Assembly: GCF_014650435.1 (NCBI RefSeq)
Contig: NZ_BMUY01000010.1
Location: 310,001 to 374,000 of the forward strand
DNA length: 64,000 nucleotides
Origin: Streptomyces tendae
GTDB taxonomy: Bacteria > Actinomycetota > Actinomycetes > Streptomycetales > Streptomycetaceae
Direction of reading: 5' to 3'
This document shows positions 44,931 through 54,300 of this stretch, one piece after another (within the stretch, counting starts at the first letter, position 1; each line of letters starts with the position of its first letter). Both the position numbers and the translations under genes were made by a program. Under the pieces are notes generated by a model, which was not told the DNA's origin, did not search any database, and saw only the letters and a list, made by a program, of their open reading frames with translations.

Positions 44931-46607
44931 ATGACGACGGCCACGGAGCAGTTCCGCAGCGCACGGGACTTCCTGCTGGAACACCGCGAGGACTACACCG
45001 CCGCCTACGAGGGGTTCACGTGGCCCCGCCCCGACGCCTTCAACTGGGCGCTGGACTGGTTCGACGTCATCGCCGACGGGAACGGTCGCACGGCGCTGCA
45101 CATCGTGGAGGAGGACGGCCGTGAGGTCCGGGTCTCCTTCGCCGAGATGTCCGCCCGTTCCAACCGGGTCGCCAACCGCCTGCGGGAGTGGGGTGTGGGA
45201 CCCGAGGACCGCATCCTCGTGATGCTCGGCAACCAGGTCGAGCTGTGGGAGACCGCGCTGGCCGCGATGAAGCTGCGCGCGGTCGTCATCCCGGCGACCA
45301 CCCTGCTCGGCCCTGCCGACCTGCGCGACCGGGTCGACCGCGGCCGGGTGAAGCACGTCATCGCGCGCGCCGAGGACACCGGCAAGTTCGACGACGTGCC
45401 GGGCGACTACACGCGCGTCGCGGTCGGCGGCGGCGCACCGACGGCCGGGTGGCGGGCGTACGAGGAGGTGTACACGGCCTCCGACGTCTTCACGCCGGAC
45501 GGTCCGACCGCCGCCGACGATCCGATCATGCTGTACTTCACCTCCGGCACCACCGCCCGTCCGAAGCTGGTCGAGCACACCCACGTGTCCTACCCGGTGG
45601 GGCACCTGGCGACCATGTACTGGATCGGGCTGAAGCCCGGGGACGTGCACCTGAACATCTCCTCGCCGGGCTGGGCCAAGCACGCCTGGTCGAACCTGTT
45701 CGCGCCGTGGAACGCCGAGGCGACGGTCTTCCTGTACAACTACACGCGGTTCGACGCGTCCCGGCTGATGGCCGAGATGGACCGGGCCCGGGTGACCACG
45801 TTCTGCGCTCCGCCGACCGTGTGGCGAATGCTCATCCAGGCCGACCTGTCCCGGCTCGCCAACCCGCCGCGCGAGGTCGTCGCCGCGGGAGAGCCGCTCA
45901 ACCCCGAGGTGATCGAGCGGGTCCGCCGCCTGTGGGGGCGGACGATCCGGGACGGCTTCGGCCAGACCGAGACCGCCGTGCAGGTCTCCAACAGCCCCGG
46001 CCAGGTGCTGAAGACCGGTTCGATGGGCCGCCCCAGCCCCGGCTACCGCGTCGAGCTGCTGGACCCGGTGACCGGCGCGCCCGGCGCCGCCGAGGGCGAG
46101 ATCGCCCTGGACCTGTCCGACCGCCCCGTGGGCCTGATGACCGGCTACCACGGGGATGCGGACCGCACGGCCGAGGCGATGGCCGGCGGCTACTACCGCA
46201 CCGGCGACATCGGTGCGCGCGACGCGGACGGTTACCTGACCTATGTGGGCCGGGCCGACGACGTGTTCAAGGCGTCCGACTACAAGATCAGCCCGTTCGA
46301 GCTGGAGAGCGCGCTGCTGGAGCACGAGGCGGTCGCCGAGGCCGCGGTCGTGCCGGCCCCGGACGAGCTGCGGCTGGCGGTGCCGAAGGCGTACATCGTG
46401 CTGGCGGCCGGGTGGGAGCCGGGCCCCGACACCGCGAAGGTGCTCTTCGAGCACTCCCGCCAGACCCTCGCCCCGTACAAGCGGGTGCGCCGCCTGGAGT
46501 TCGGCGAGCTGCCCAAGACCGTCTCCGGCAAGATCCGCCGCATCGAACTGCGCGAGGCCACCGCGGCCGGTTCCACCGACGAGTACCGCGAGGAGGACTT
46601 CCGGTGA
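44931..46607 (+). CDS. AMP-binding acyl-CoA synthetase (medium-chain/aryl type)
   Basis: A 558-residue adenylate-forming ligase that would activate a carboxylic acid to its CoA thioester. The P-loop is YFTSGTTARPKL near 203; the A5-type motif is DGFGQTETAV; A8 is GRADDVFKASDYKISPFELE; and the A10 lysine lies in KTVSGKIRRIEL near 532. The N-terminus (FNWALDWFDVIADG) and TSGTTxxPK form are like ACSM/benzoate-type synthetases. The start follows GAGGAGGACAG. The next gene overlaps by four bases. Confidence 0.88.
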   Translation: MTTATEQFRSARDFLLEHREDYTAAYEGFTWPRPDAFNWALDWFDVIADGNGRTALHIVEEDGREVRVSFAEMSARSNRVANRLREWGVGPEDRILVMLGNQVELWETALAAMKLRAVVIPATTLLGPADLRDRVDRGRVKHVIARAEDTGKFDDVPGDYTRVAVGGGAPTAGWRAYEEVYTASDVFTPDGPTAADDPIMLYFTSGTTARPKLVEHTHVSYPVGHLATMYWIGLKPGDVHLNISSPGWAKHAWSNLFAPWNAEATVFLYNYTRFDASRLMAEMDRARVTTFCAPPTVWRMLIQADLSRLANPPREVVAAGEPLNPEVIERVRRLWGRTIRDGFGQTETAVQVSNSPGQVLKTGSMGRPSPGYRVELLDPVTGAPGAAEGEIALDLSDRPVGLMTGYHGDADRTAEAMAGGYYRTGDIGARDADGYLTYVGRADDVFKASDYKISPFELESALLEHEAVAEAAVVPAPDELRLAVPKAYIVLAAGWEPGPDTAKVLFEHSRQTLAPYKRVRRLEFGELPKTVSGKIRRIELREATAAGSTDEYREEDFR

Positions 46608-48241
46608 CCGAACAGCAGCACCTCTCCTACGCCCACGGCACCAGCACCACCCCGCTGCTCGGCGACACCATCGGCGACAACCTCCACCGCGCCGTCGCCG
46701 CACACCCGGACCGCGAGGCCCTCGTCGACGTGCCGTCCGGGCGGCGCTGGACCTACGCCGAGTTCGGCGCCGCCGTGGACGAGGTGGCGCGGGGACTGCT
46801 CGCCAAGGGCGTCACCAGGGGCGACCGGGTCGGCATCTGGGCGGTCAACTGCCCCGAGTGGGTCCTCGTCCAGTACGCCACCGCCCGCATCGGCGTCATC
46901 ATGGTGAACGTCAATCCGGCTTACCGGGCACACGAGTTGGAGTACGTGCTCCGGCAGTCCGGCATCTCCCTGCTGGTCGCCTCCCTCGCCCACAAGAGCA
47001 GCGACTACCGGGCGATCGTGGACCAGGTCCGCGGCCGGTGCCCCGCGCTGCGCGAGACCGTCTACATCGGCGACCCGTCCTGGGACGCGCTCACCGCGGG
47101 CGCCGCCTCGGTGCCGCAGGAGCGGGTCGAGGCGCTCGCCGCCGAGCTGAGCTGCGACGACCCGGTCAACATCCAGTACACCTCCGGCACCACCGGCTTC
47201 CCCAAGGGAGCCACCCTCTCCCACCACAACATCCTCAACAACGGTTACTGGGTGGGCCGCACGGTCGGCTACACGGAGCAGGACCGGGTCTGTCTGCCCG
47301 TGCCCTTTTATCACTGTTTCGGCATGGTAATGGGGAATCTCGGCGCCACCTCCCACGGCGCCTGCATCGTCATCCCCGCCCCGTCCTTCGAACCGGCGGC
47401 CACGCTGGAGGCGGTGCAGCGGGAGCGGTGCACGTCCCTGTACGGCGTCCCGACCATGTTCATCGCCGAGCTGAACCTGCCCGACTTCGCCTCCTGGGAC
47501 CTCACCTCCCTGCGCACCGGCATCATGGCGGGCTCGCCCTGCCCGGTGGAGGTGATGAAGCGGGTGGTCGCCGAGATGCACATGGAGCAGGTCTCCATCT
47601 GCTACGGCATGACCGAGACCTCCCCGGTCTCCCTGCAGACCCGCATGGACGACGACCTCGAACACCGCACCGGCACCGTCGGCCGCGTCCTGCCCCACAT
47701 CGAGGTGAAGGTCGTCGACCCGGTCACCGGCGTGACCCTGCCGCGCGGCGGCTCGGGCGAACTGCGCACCCGCGGCTACAGCGTGATGCTCGGCTACTGG
47801 GAGGAGCCCGAGAAGACCGCCGAGGCCATCGACCCGGGCCGCTGGATGCACACCGGGGACCTCGCCGTGATGCGCGAGGACGGATACGTGGAGATCGTCG
47901 GCCGCATCAAGGACATGATCATCCGGGGTGGCGAGAACATCTACCCGCGCGAGGTCGAGGAGTTCCTGTACGCCCACCCGAAGATCGCGGACGTCCAGGT
48001 CGTCGGCGTACCGCACGAGCGCTACGGCGAGGAGGTGCTGGCCTGCGTCGTGCCGCGCGAGGCCGCCGACCCGCTCACCCTGGAGGAACTGCGCGCGTAC
48101 TGCGAGGGGCAGCTCGCCCACTACAAGGTGCCCAGCCGCCTCCAGCTCCTCGACTCCTTCCCGATGACCGTCTCGGGGAAGGTGCGCAAGGTGGAGCTGC
48201 GGGAGCGGTACGGTGCCCCGCCGGCGCCGGACGCCCGCTGA
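46604..48241 (+). CDS. AMP-binding fatty acyl-CoA synthetase (FadD-like)
   Basis: A 545-residue adenylate-forming ligase. It has IQYTSGTTGFPKGATLSHHN near 191, YGMTETSPVSLQT, HTGDLAVMREDGYVEIVGRIKDMIIRGGENIYPREVEEF split over ~415-450, and the A10 lysine in MTVSGKVRKVELRER near 524. It resembles medium/long-chain FadD enzymes. GTG 46604 overlaps the preceding stop (GTGA). Two ligases in one operon may act on different chain lengths or on consecutive substrates. Confidence 0.88.
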   Translation: MTEQQHLSYAHGTSTTPLLGDTIGDNLHRAVAAHPDREALVDVPSGRRWTYAEFGAAVDEVARGLLAKGVTRGDRVGIWAVNCPEWVLVQYATARIGVIMVNVNPAYRAHELEYVLRQSGISLLVASLAHKSSDYRAIVDQVRGRCPALRETVYIGDPSWDALTAGAASVPQERVEALAAELSCDDPVNIQYTSGTTGFPKGATLSHHNILNNGYWVGRTVGYTEQDRVCLPVPFYHCFGMVMGNLGATSHGACIVIPAPSFEPAATLEAVQRERCTSLYGVPTMFIAELNLPDFASWDLTSLRTGIMAGSPCPVEVMKRVVAEMHMEQVSICYGMTETSPVSLQTRMDDDLEHRTGTVGRVLPHIEVKVVDPVTGVTLPRGGSGELRTRGYSVMLGYWEEPEKTAEAIDPGRWMHTGDLAVMREDGYVEIVGRIKDMIIRGGENIYPREVEEFLYAHPKIADVQVVGVPHERYGEEVLACVVPREAADPLTLEELRAYCEGQLAHYKVPSRLQLLDSFPMTVSGKVRKVELRERYGAPPAPDAR

Positions 48242-48247
48242 GGGCTC

Positions 48248-49285
48248 TCACTGGATCAGTTCGAGGTGCGGGTGGTCCGCGGACACCGGGCAGACGTGGA
48301 GCTGCAGGTCGTAGCCGCGGGCCAGGTCGATCCGGGTGTAGTTCCCCGGGGGGACGCCCGGGGGGAGCGGGGCGCGGGCCCCTTCGCCCGCCGGGACCCA
48401 ACTCCTGGTGCCGCTGTTCCACTCGGTGGAGGCGACGGTCAGCAGCGGGTCCATCGCGGTGCCGCACACCGCGCAGGCCCGGGGCACGGGATCGGTGAGG
48501 CCCCAGCGGGACCAGCCACCGGCCTTCCAGCCGGGGGAGACGGACAGCGTGGAGACGTAGAGGTCCTGCGGGGCGTCGGCGTAGGACGGGTCCGGCGCGG
48601 CGGCCTGCCACCTGCTCCAGTCCGCCAGCTCCTGCCGCAGTTCCTCGTCCAGTTCCATGAAGTGGGGGTACTCGACGACCTCGTCGGGCGCGAGCAGGCA
48701 CGGCTGGGGAAGGTAGCCGGGGTACTCGACCGCCGGTGGCTCGGGGGGTGCGTCCAGGACGTCGGCGACCTCGGCGGCGGACCGCCAGAACAGCGCTGTC
48801 CTGGGGTGGGCGGTGGCCGGGTGGTCGAAGGGACACCACAGCACCTGGAGCAGATCGGCCCCCGCCCGGCCGGGCGGCCGCAGCAGGGGAAGCAGGGGAA
48901 CGTCGCGCGCGTGGAGCTGCGCCACGGGCAGCATGGCGATCGGGCCGCCGGGCCCGGGGAGCCCGGCGTCGGCCAGGTCCTCGGGCGCCCGTTCCCCGGC
49001 CTCGTGGGCCTCGGGGTCCTGGTGCGGCGCACCGGCCGGGATGCCCCGGTCCGCACGTTCCTCCGCCAGGTCGAAGGCCGCGTCCACCTGTTCCCACGGG
49101 TGCGGATCGGGGCAGTGCGGCCACGGTTCGCCGGCGGGCCACAGGAGCGGCCCGCCGACGGAACTCTCGTGCGGGGACGGCGACCCGGGGCGGGGATGCA
49201 GCCGGGTCGCCGTGCGCGCCAGCGGGGCCAGTCGAGGGAAGAGCGCCGTGACGTCGAACGGTCGCGGCGGGGTGGTACGACTCAT
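48248..49285 (-). CDS. Cytoplasmic protein, DUF1963/YwqG-like; candidate immunity protein
   Basis: A 345-residue protein without signal peptide or membrane segments. GGPLLWPAGEPWPHCP, PIAMLPVAQLHARDVP, LLQVLWCPFDH and GGWSRWGLTDP follow the order seen in YwqG-type proteins (a pocketed fold); CAVCGTAMDPLLT is a Cys pair. The assignment is from pattern only. It lies 31 bases after the secreted nuclease-like gene on the same strand. YwqG itself is encoded beside a polymorphic toxin in Bacillus, so an immunity role is possible but is inference. Confidence 0.68.
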   Translation of the reverse strand: MSRTTPPRPFDVTALFPRLAPLARTATRLHPRPGSPSPHESSVGGPLLWPAGEPWPHCPDPHPWEQVDAAFDLAEERADRGIPAGAPHQDPEAHEAGERAPEDLADAGLPGPGGPIAMLPVAQLHARDVPLLPLLRPPGRAGADLLQVLWCPFDHPATAHPRTALFWRSAAEVADVLDAPPEPPAVEYPGYLPQPCLLAPDEVVEYPHFMELDEELRQELADWSRWQAAAPDPSYADAPQDLYVSTLSVSPGWKAGGWSRWGLTDPVPRACAVCGTAMDPLLTVASTEWNSGTRSWVPAGEGARAPLPPGVPPGNYTRIDLARGYDLQLHVCPVSADHPHLELIQ

Positions 49286-49316
49286 TCCGGCTCCCGGAGG
49301 CGCGCGTCGGAGGGGA

Positions 49317-51317
49317 TCAGTTGCCGAGGTTGAGCAACCCCGTGTTGCGCTGGGTGTTGGTGATGTGGACCTCGGGGAACAGCGGCTGCGAGGTGCCGTC
49401 CGCCCGCTCGACTGTAGCGCTCATCGTCACCCCCTGAGGAATGGTGCTGGTGCTGTCCACGTAGTCGGGTACGACCTCGTAGTAGATGGCGTCGTTGGGG
49501 CCGAACGCCGCGTTCGCCACCGCCGTCTGCGCCGCGAACTCGTAGGTCCGCATGCTGGGCGTCCCGGTGTTCATGCCCACCTGCCAGCAGGGGACCAGGT
49601 TGTCCTGACCGCCGTCCCGCAGGCCGCCCTTGCCGCCGAGGATGTTGGCGATCAGGTGGCACCGGGCGAGCTGGGTCCCGGGCGAGTGCGTGCGGGCGAA
49701 CTCCTGGGCGTCCTGCCAGCCGGTGATGTCACCCTCGGCGGGCGAGCCCTCGACGACGTTCTTGCTGATGCACGCCTGGGCGGTGGACGCCCGGGTGCCG
49801 GCCGGATCGGGCGGGCTGGTCGTCTTGTTCCGGTGCGGGACCGCTTGCGTGGTGTTCCTGATCCAGCCGTCGCTGGAGGGCAGTGCACCGGTCGGCGCGC
49901 TCCGCAGGCAGGCGGCCTGCGGCTCGGCGGTCGAGCCGGTGATCTCCACCTTGAACTCGTCGGCCTCCACCACGCGCTGGCCCGCGAAGCCCTCGAAGAG
50001 CTGCGACTCGGCCGCCTGGACGGAGGCGGCCGACGCGTGCACGCGGGCACAGGGCCGGCCGCCGTCGTCGCCGTTCATCGGGTAGACGTCCCAGCCGCCG
50101 CTGCTCCAGTTGGGGACGACCTCGGCGCACCGGGCGCCGTCGGTTCCCCCCTCATGGGTGGCCGCGAAGGGGAACTCGCCGCAACTGTCGTCGGCGACGA
50201 GGTCCGTCCTGGCCTGGAACGGCTGCGAACCCCCGCTGCCGCAGGTGCGGCTCGTGCGGTCGGCGATGCCGTCCTTCGCCCGGGTCAGCGGCTTGGACCG
50301 CCCCCAGCCGTCGGCCAGGTTCTCCTGGGCCCAGAGGTAACCGGCCGCCGCGGAGCCCGAGCTGGACGCGGCGCTCAGCTTGACGACGGGCATGACGGAG
50401 GGCACGACGCAGCCGCGGGCGGGCGTGGTCCCGGACGCGTCCCGCACGTCGTCGTCGCAGCGGATCTCCTCCGGATTGCTCCAGGAGGCGTTCGGGTCGG
50501 TGATCTGGGCGCCGGGAGAGGTGACGAAGAGCTGGTACGACGTGGTGAAGCGCAGCTTGGCGCCGGCGGCCGGGGAGGAGGTGTAGGTCACGAAGCCGTT
50601 GACGGACTCGCCCTTGACCAGCTCACCCCCGTACCACGGAGCGGTCTTGCTCGCCTTGCAGCCGGCCGAGCACGCGGACCTGAGCTTCGCGGTCAGGGAC
50701 GTGACGGCCCCGGTCGCGCCGGTCATGGTCACCGTGACGTACTCGTTCCACTTCGGGTTCGCGATGTCGGCGGGCAGCAGGGCGCTGGTCGCGACGTTCA
50801 GGGTGCCGGTGCCTATCTCCTTGCCGTTGCCGTCCTTGAGCACGTACAGCACGGTGATGCCGCTCACGCAGTAGCCGAAGCGGCTGTAGGTCCACTGCCC
50901 GGGGACCGTGACGGCACAGCTTGCCGAGTTGTCGTCGTCGGCGGCGGTCTGCGCGACCGACCGCGTCGCGGTGCGGGACTGCCGGTCCGGCTGCTTCGCC
51001 GGCGCGGCGCTCATGGTGACGCAGGCCTCCACGGCCCCCGCCCTGCGCTCGCGGGACCCGGCGCGGGTGGGCGCGCACTCCTGCGCGGAGGACAGCGGGG
51101 CGGGCCGGGTCCGGGTGGGCGCGGGAGCGTCGGTCAGGTCGGCCACGTCGATCCGGTCGGCCTGACGCCCGAGGTGTTCCCGCGCCGTCGGTGTGTCCTG
51201 TGCGGGGGCCATGGCCGTGGTGGTGGCGCCCAGGGCCAGGACGGCCAGCAGGGAGACGAGCACGCGCCGGGAGCGCGGTATTCGAGATATTCGTGATGTG
51301 CGAGACGACGGTCTCAT
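49317..51317 (-). CDS. Secreted protein with NucA/NucB-like and His-Asn nuclease-like regions
   Basis: A 666-residue exported protein. An Arg-rich n-region and hydrophobic VLVSLLAVLALGATTTAMA form a Sec signal (to ~40). Residues ~130-330 are beta-rich with Cys pairs. Near 375-395, SCGEFPFAATHEGG resembles the NucA/NucB deoxyribonuclease signature. Near 547-580, LARCHLIANILGGKGG followed by DNLVPCWQVGMN resembles DNA/RNA non-specific endonucleases (RGHLI...NLVP), with Cys where Gly is usual. Nuclease function is inferred. It lies 67 bases after the ALF-repeat gene and is probably co-transcribed. Confidence 0.72.
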   Translation of the reverse strand: MRPSSRTSRISRIPRSRRVLVSLLAVLALGATTTAMAPAQDTPTAREHLGRQADRIDVADLTDAPAPTRTRPAPLSSAQECAPTRAGSRERRAGAVEACVTMSAAPAKQPDRQSRTATRSVAQTAADDDNSASCAVTVPGQWTYSRFGYCVSGITVLYVLKDGNGKEIGTGTLNVATSALLPADIANPKWNEYVTVTMTGATGAVTSLTAKLRSACSAGCKASKTAPWYGGELVKGESVNGFVTYTSSPAAGAKLRFTTSYQLFVTSPGAQITDPNASWSNPEEIRCDDDVRDASGTTPARGCVVPSVMPVVKLSAASSSGSAAAGYLWAQENLADGWGRSKPLTRAKDGIADRTSRTCGSGGSQPFQARTDLVADDSCGEFPFAATHEGGTDGARCAEVVPNWSSGGWDVYPMNGDDGGRPCARVHASAASVQAAESQLFEGFAGQRVVEADEFKVEITGSTAEPQAACLRSAPTGALPSSDGWIRNTTQAVPHRNKTTSPPDPAGTRASTAQACISKNVVEGSPAEGDITGWQDAQEFARTHSPGTQLARCHLIANILGGKGGLRDGGQDNLVPCWQVGMNTGTPSMRTYEFAAQTAVANAAFGPNDAIYYEVVPDYVDSTSTIPQGVTMSATVERADGTSQPLFPEVHITNTQRNTGLLNLGN

Positions 51318-51384
51318 CGTAGGACTGTCCTTTCGGGTGTGACGAGCTGTCCGGTGGCGGCCGGTGCGCCCGGCCCGCCGCCGG

Positions 51385-54300
51385 TCAGAAGAAGTTGGAC
51401 AGTCCGCTGGTGATCGAGGACACCAGCTCCTTGCCCTCCTCGGCGACCTTGTGCACGACCGGTGCGACCTTCTTACCGGCCGAGACGACGAGCTTGCCCC
51501 GGCCGAAGGTGGCCAGGTTCAAGGCGGTGCCGCCGATGGACTTGACGAACTCACCGCTGGTGAAGCCGTGTTCGAGGCCGGTGAACAGCGAGCCCAGCGC
51601 GCCGGCGCCGAGGGACACGTAGCCGAAGAACGCGGCACCCGCGGCCAGCGGCGGGAAGACCAGACTGGCCAGGCCCAGCCCGGCCGCGATGAACCCGGTG
51701 GCGATGCTGACCGTGTTCGCGGCGTCCGCCCACCAGCTCGCGTCCGACCACCAGTCCTCCTTCCCGGAACCGGTGCCGTTCGGGTGAACCTCGTCGTTGG
51801 TCTCGTTGTCCGCCGGGTCGCGGCCCTCCTGGCGCTGCTGCTGCGCCCTCTCCTTGGCCCGGCGGGCCTCCTCGCGCTGCTCGGCGGCCCGCTTCTGGGC
51901 GACGATGGCGCGCGCCTGGCTGGACGCGGCGGCGGCGGCCTTGGCGTCGCGGCCGGCCTCCAGCTCCGACTGGCGGGCGCTGGCGGCCGACGCCTGCGCG
52001 CTGTAGGAGGACTGGAGTGCCGAACGGGCGGAGTCGACGGCCTTGTTGGCCGAGTAGTTGGCCGAGCGGGACGCGCTGCGCGCGGTGGCGGCGGCCGCCT
52101 TGGCCGCGCTCGCCGAGGTCTTCGCGTCGGCGGCGGACTTGTCGGCGGCGTCGGCGTTGTCCCTGGCCTGGTCGGCGTAGCTGTCCGCCTGCTTCGCCGA
52201 GGCGATGGCCTTGTCGGCCCACTCCTTCGCCTTGTCGGCGGCGTTGCGGGCCTCCGCGGCCGCCTTCGACGCCAGCGCGGCGTCCTCCTGGGCCTGGTGG
52301 GCGATCTTGGCGGCGGCGGCGATGGCCCCGCGGATCGCGGCGACGTGGGTGGCGGAGTCGTGGTCGAGCTGCGCCGCCGTGTGCTGCACGACCTGGACGA
52401 AGTTGCGGCGCATCCAGGTGGGGCCCTCCAGCGCCACCTGGGCGTACGACTTGACGTACTCGCCCCCGTTGGCGAGGGCCGTGGAGGTCGCCACCGCGTC
52501 GTCCTCGCGCACCGCCTCCGGATAGGTGCGGTCGAAGAAGTCCGAGATCGCCTCGGGCGTCCCGGCGTCCAGGGCGTCGTTGGCCGCCTTGATGACCGCC
52601 TTGCCGGGGTTGTCGTTGAGGATGCGGGAGATCTGCACCAGGCTGTCGTCCTTCGACGCCCGGATCACCCCCGAGGTCAGGAAGTCGCCCACCGCGGTGG
52701 CGCTCTCGCTCTCCAGGGCCGCCTGCGCGGCCTCCGCGACGGCGGGGCTGGAGATCTCGGCGAGGTACAGGACGGTCTCCCGGTCGTCCTGGCCCTGGGC
52801 GAGGGCACGGTCCAGGTCGATCCACGAGTACAGGTCGTCGTCGGTGCCGGCCAGCGCGTACTGGGCGGCCTGCCGCGTCCACGCGCCCTTCGCCTCCAGC
52901 AGGCCGGTCGCGGCCCGGCGGCCCAGGGTGGCGGCGAGCGCCAGGTCCCCGGTCTCGAACAGGGCCTTCTCCGCGGCGGCGATCGTCTCCTTGAGTGCCG
53001 CCGCGGTCTGCTCGTCCTGGGTGCGCTTGTCGTCGTACTCGGCCTGCTCCTGCGCCTCGATCTCGGCCAGCAGCCGGGCCTCGTCCATGCCCTGGAGCAT
53101 GTCCTGCTCCAGCCGGGCCAACTCGGCCTCGCGCGCCGCCTGCTCGGTCGCCATGGCCTCCTCCACGGCCGTGGTGGCGTTGTTGGCGGCCTTGACGGCC
53201 TCCTCCGCGTGCGCGGTGGACTTGTTGGCGTAGTCGATCGCCTGGCCGGCGTACTTGACGGCCTCGTCGGCCGCGTCGGCGGCCTTCAGGGCGTGCTCGG
53301 CGGCCGAGTTGGCGGCGTCACGGGCCTTGCGCGCCGCGGAGGCGGCGGTGTTCGCGAGCGCCTGCGCAGTGGAGGCGGCGTTGGTGGCGCGGTTGGCGGC
53401 GGTGGTGGCGATGGCCGCCTGCCGCTTGGCCTCGTTGGCCTCGGCCTGGGAGGCGCCGGCGGCCGCGGCGGCCTGCGCGGCGGCGGTGGCGGCGGCCGCC
53501 GAGTTGCGGGCGGCGGAGGCGGCCGAGTTGCCGGCGTTGTAGGCCGCCGCGGACGCGGAGGCCGCGTAGTCGGCCGCCCTGGCCGCGGTCTGGGCCTTGG
53601 CGGCGGCGTCGCGTGCGGCGAAGGCGGCGTCCTTGGCCTGCTGGGTCTTGTTGGCGTCCTTGGACGCGGCGATGGCGGCGCTGTACGCGCGGGAGGCGGC
53701 GTTGCCGGCCGTCGCGGCGGCCTGGGAGGCGGCCGCGGCCGCCCACGAGGCGCGACGGGAGGCGACCACGGCCGCGTTGGAGGCGCTGATGGCGTCACGG
53801 GCGGCGTTCGCGGCGCCCTTGGCGGCACTCGCCGCCTTCCGGGCGGCCGCCGCCGACCTGCGCACGTCGTCCTTGGCGGCGGCGGCCTCCGCCGCGGCCT
53901 TCTCCGCGGCCTCCTTGGCCTTCTGGGCGGCGGTCTGGGCCCGCTCCGAAGCCTCGACCGCCAGGTCGGTCTCGGCCTGGGCCTGCTTGCCCTCCCGCTC
54001 GACCACGGCCACCAGTTCGGCGATGGTCGCCGACTCCTGGTCCCGGGCCCTGGCTATGTGCTGGCCGGTGTCGAGGAACCACTGGACGTCCGACGCGGTG
54101 CCGCTCAGCGCGCGGTCCGCGTACTTCTTCACCTCCGGCCCCGCGCCGACCATCATGGCGGCCACCTGCACCTGGGCGTCCTCCAGGGCCCCCGTGTACT
54201 GCCCTTCGACGAGGAAGTCCTCGAGGGCCTGCTGGGTGTTGGTGTCTAGGGCGGCGGATGCCTCGCGTCTGACCCCCTTGCCGCCGGTGCTCGACACGAT

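Noticed and set aside
51364..54249. Plus-strand frame of 961 codons opposite the ALF-repeat gene
   Set aside because: Gly/Arg/Leu-rich antisense of a highly Ala-rich coding sequence; no start signals or motifs.
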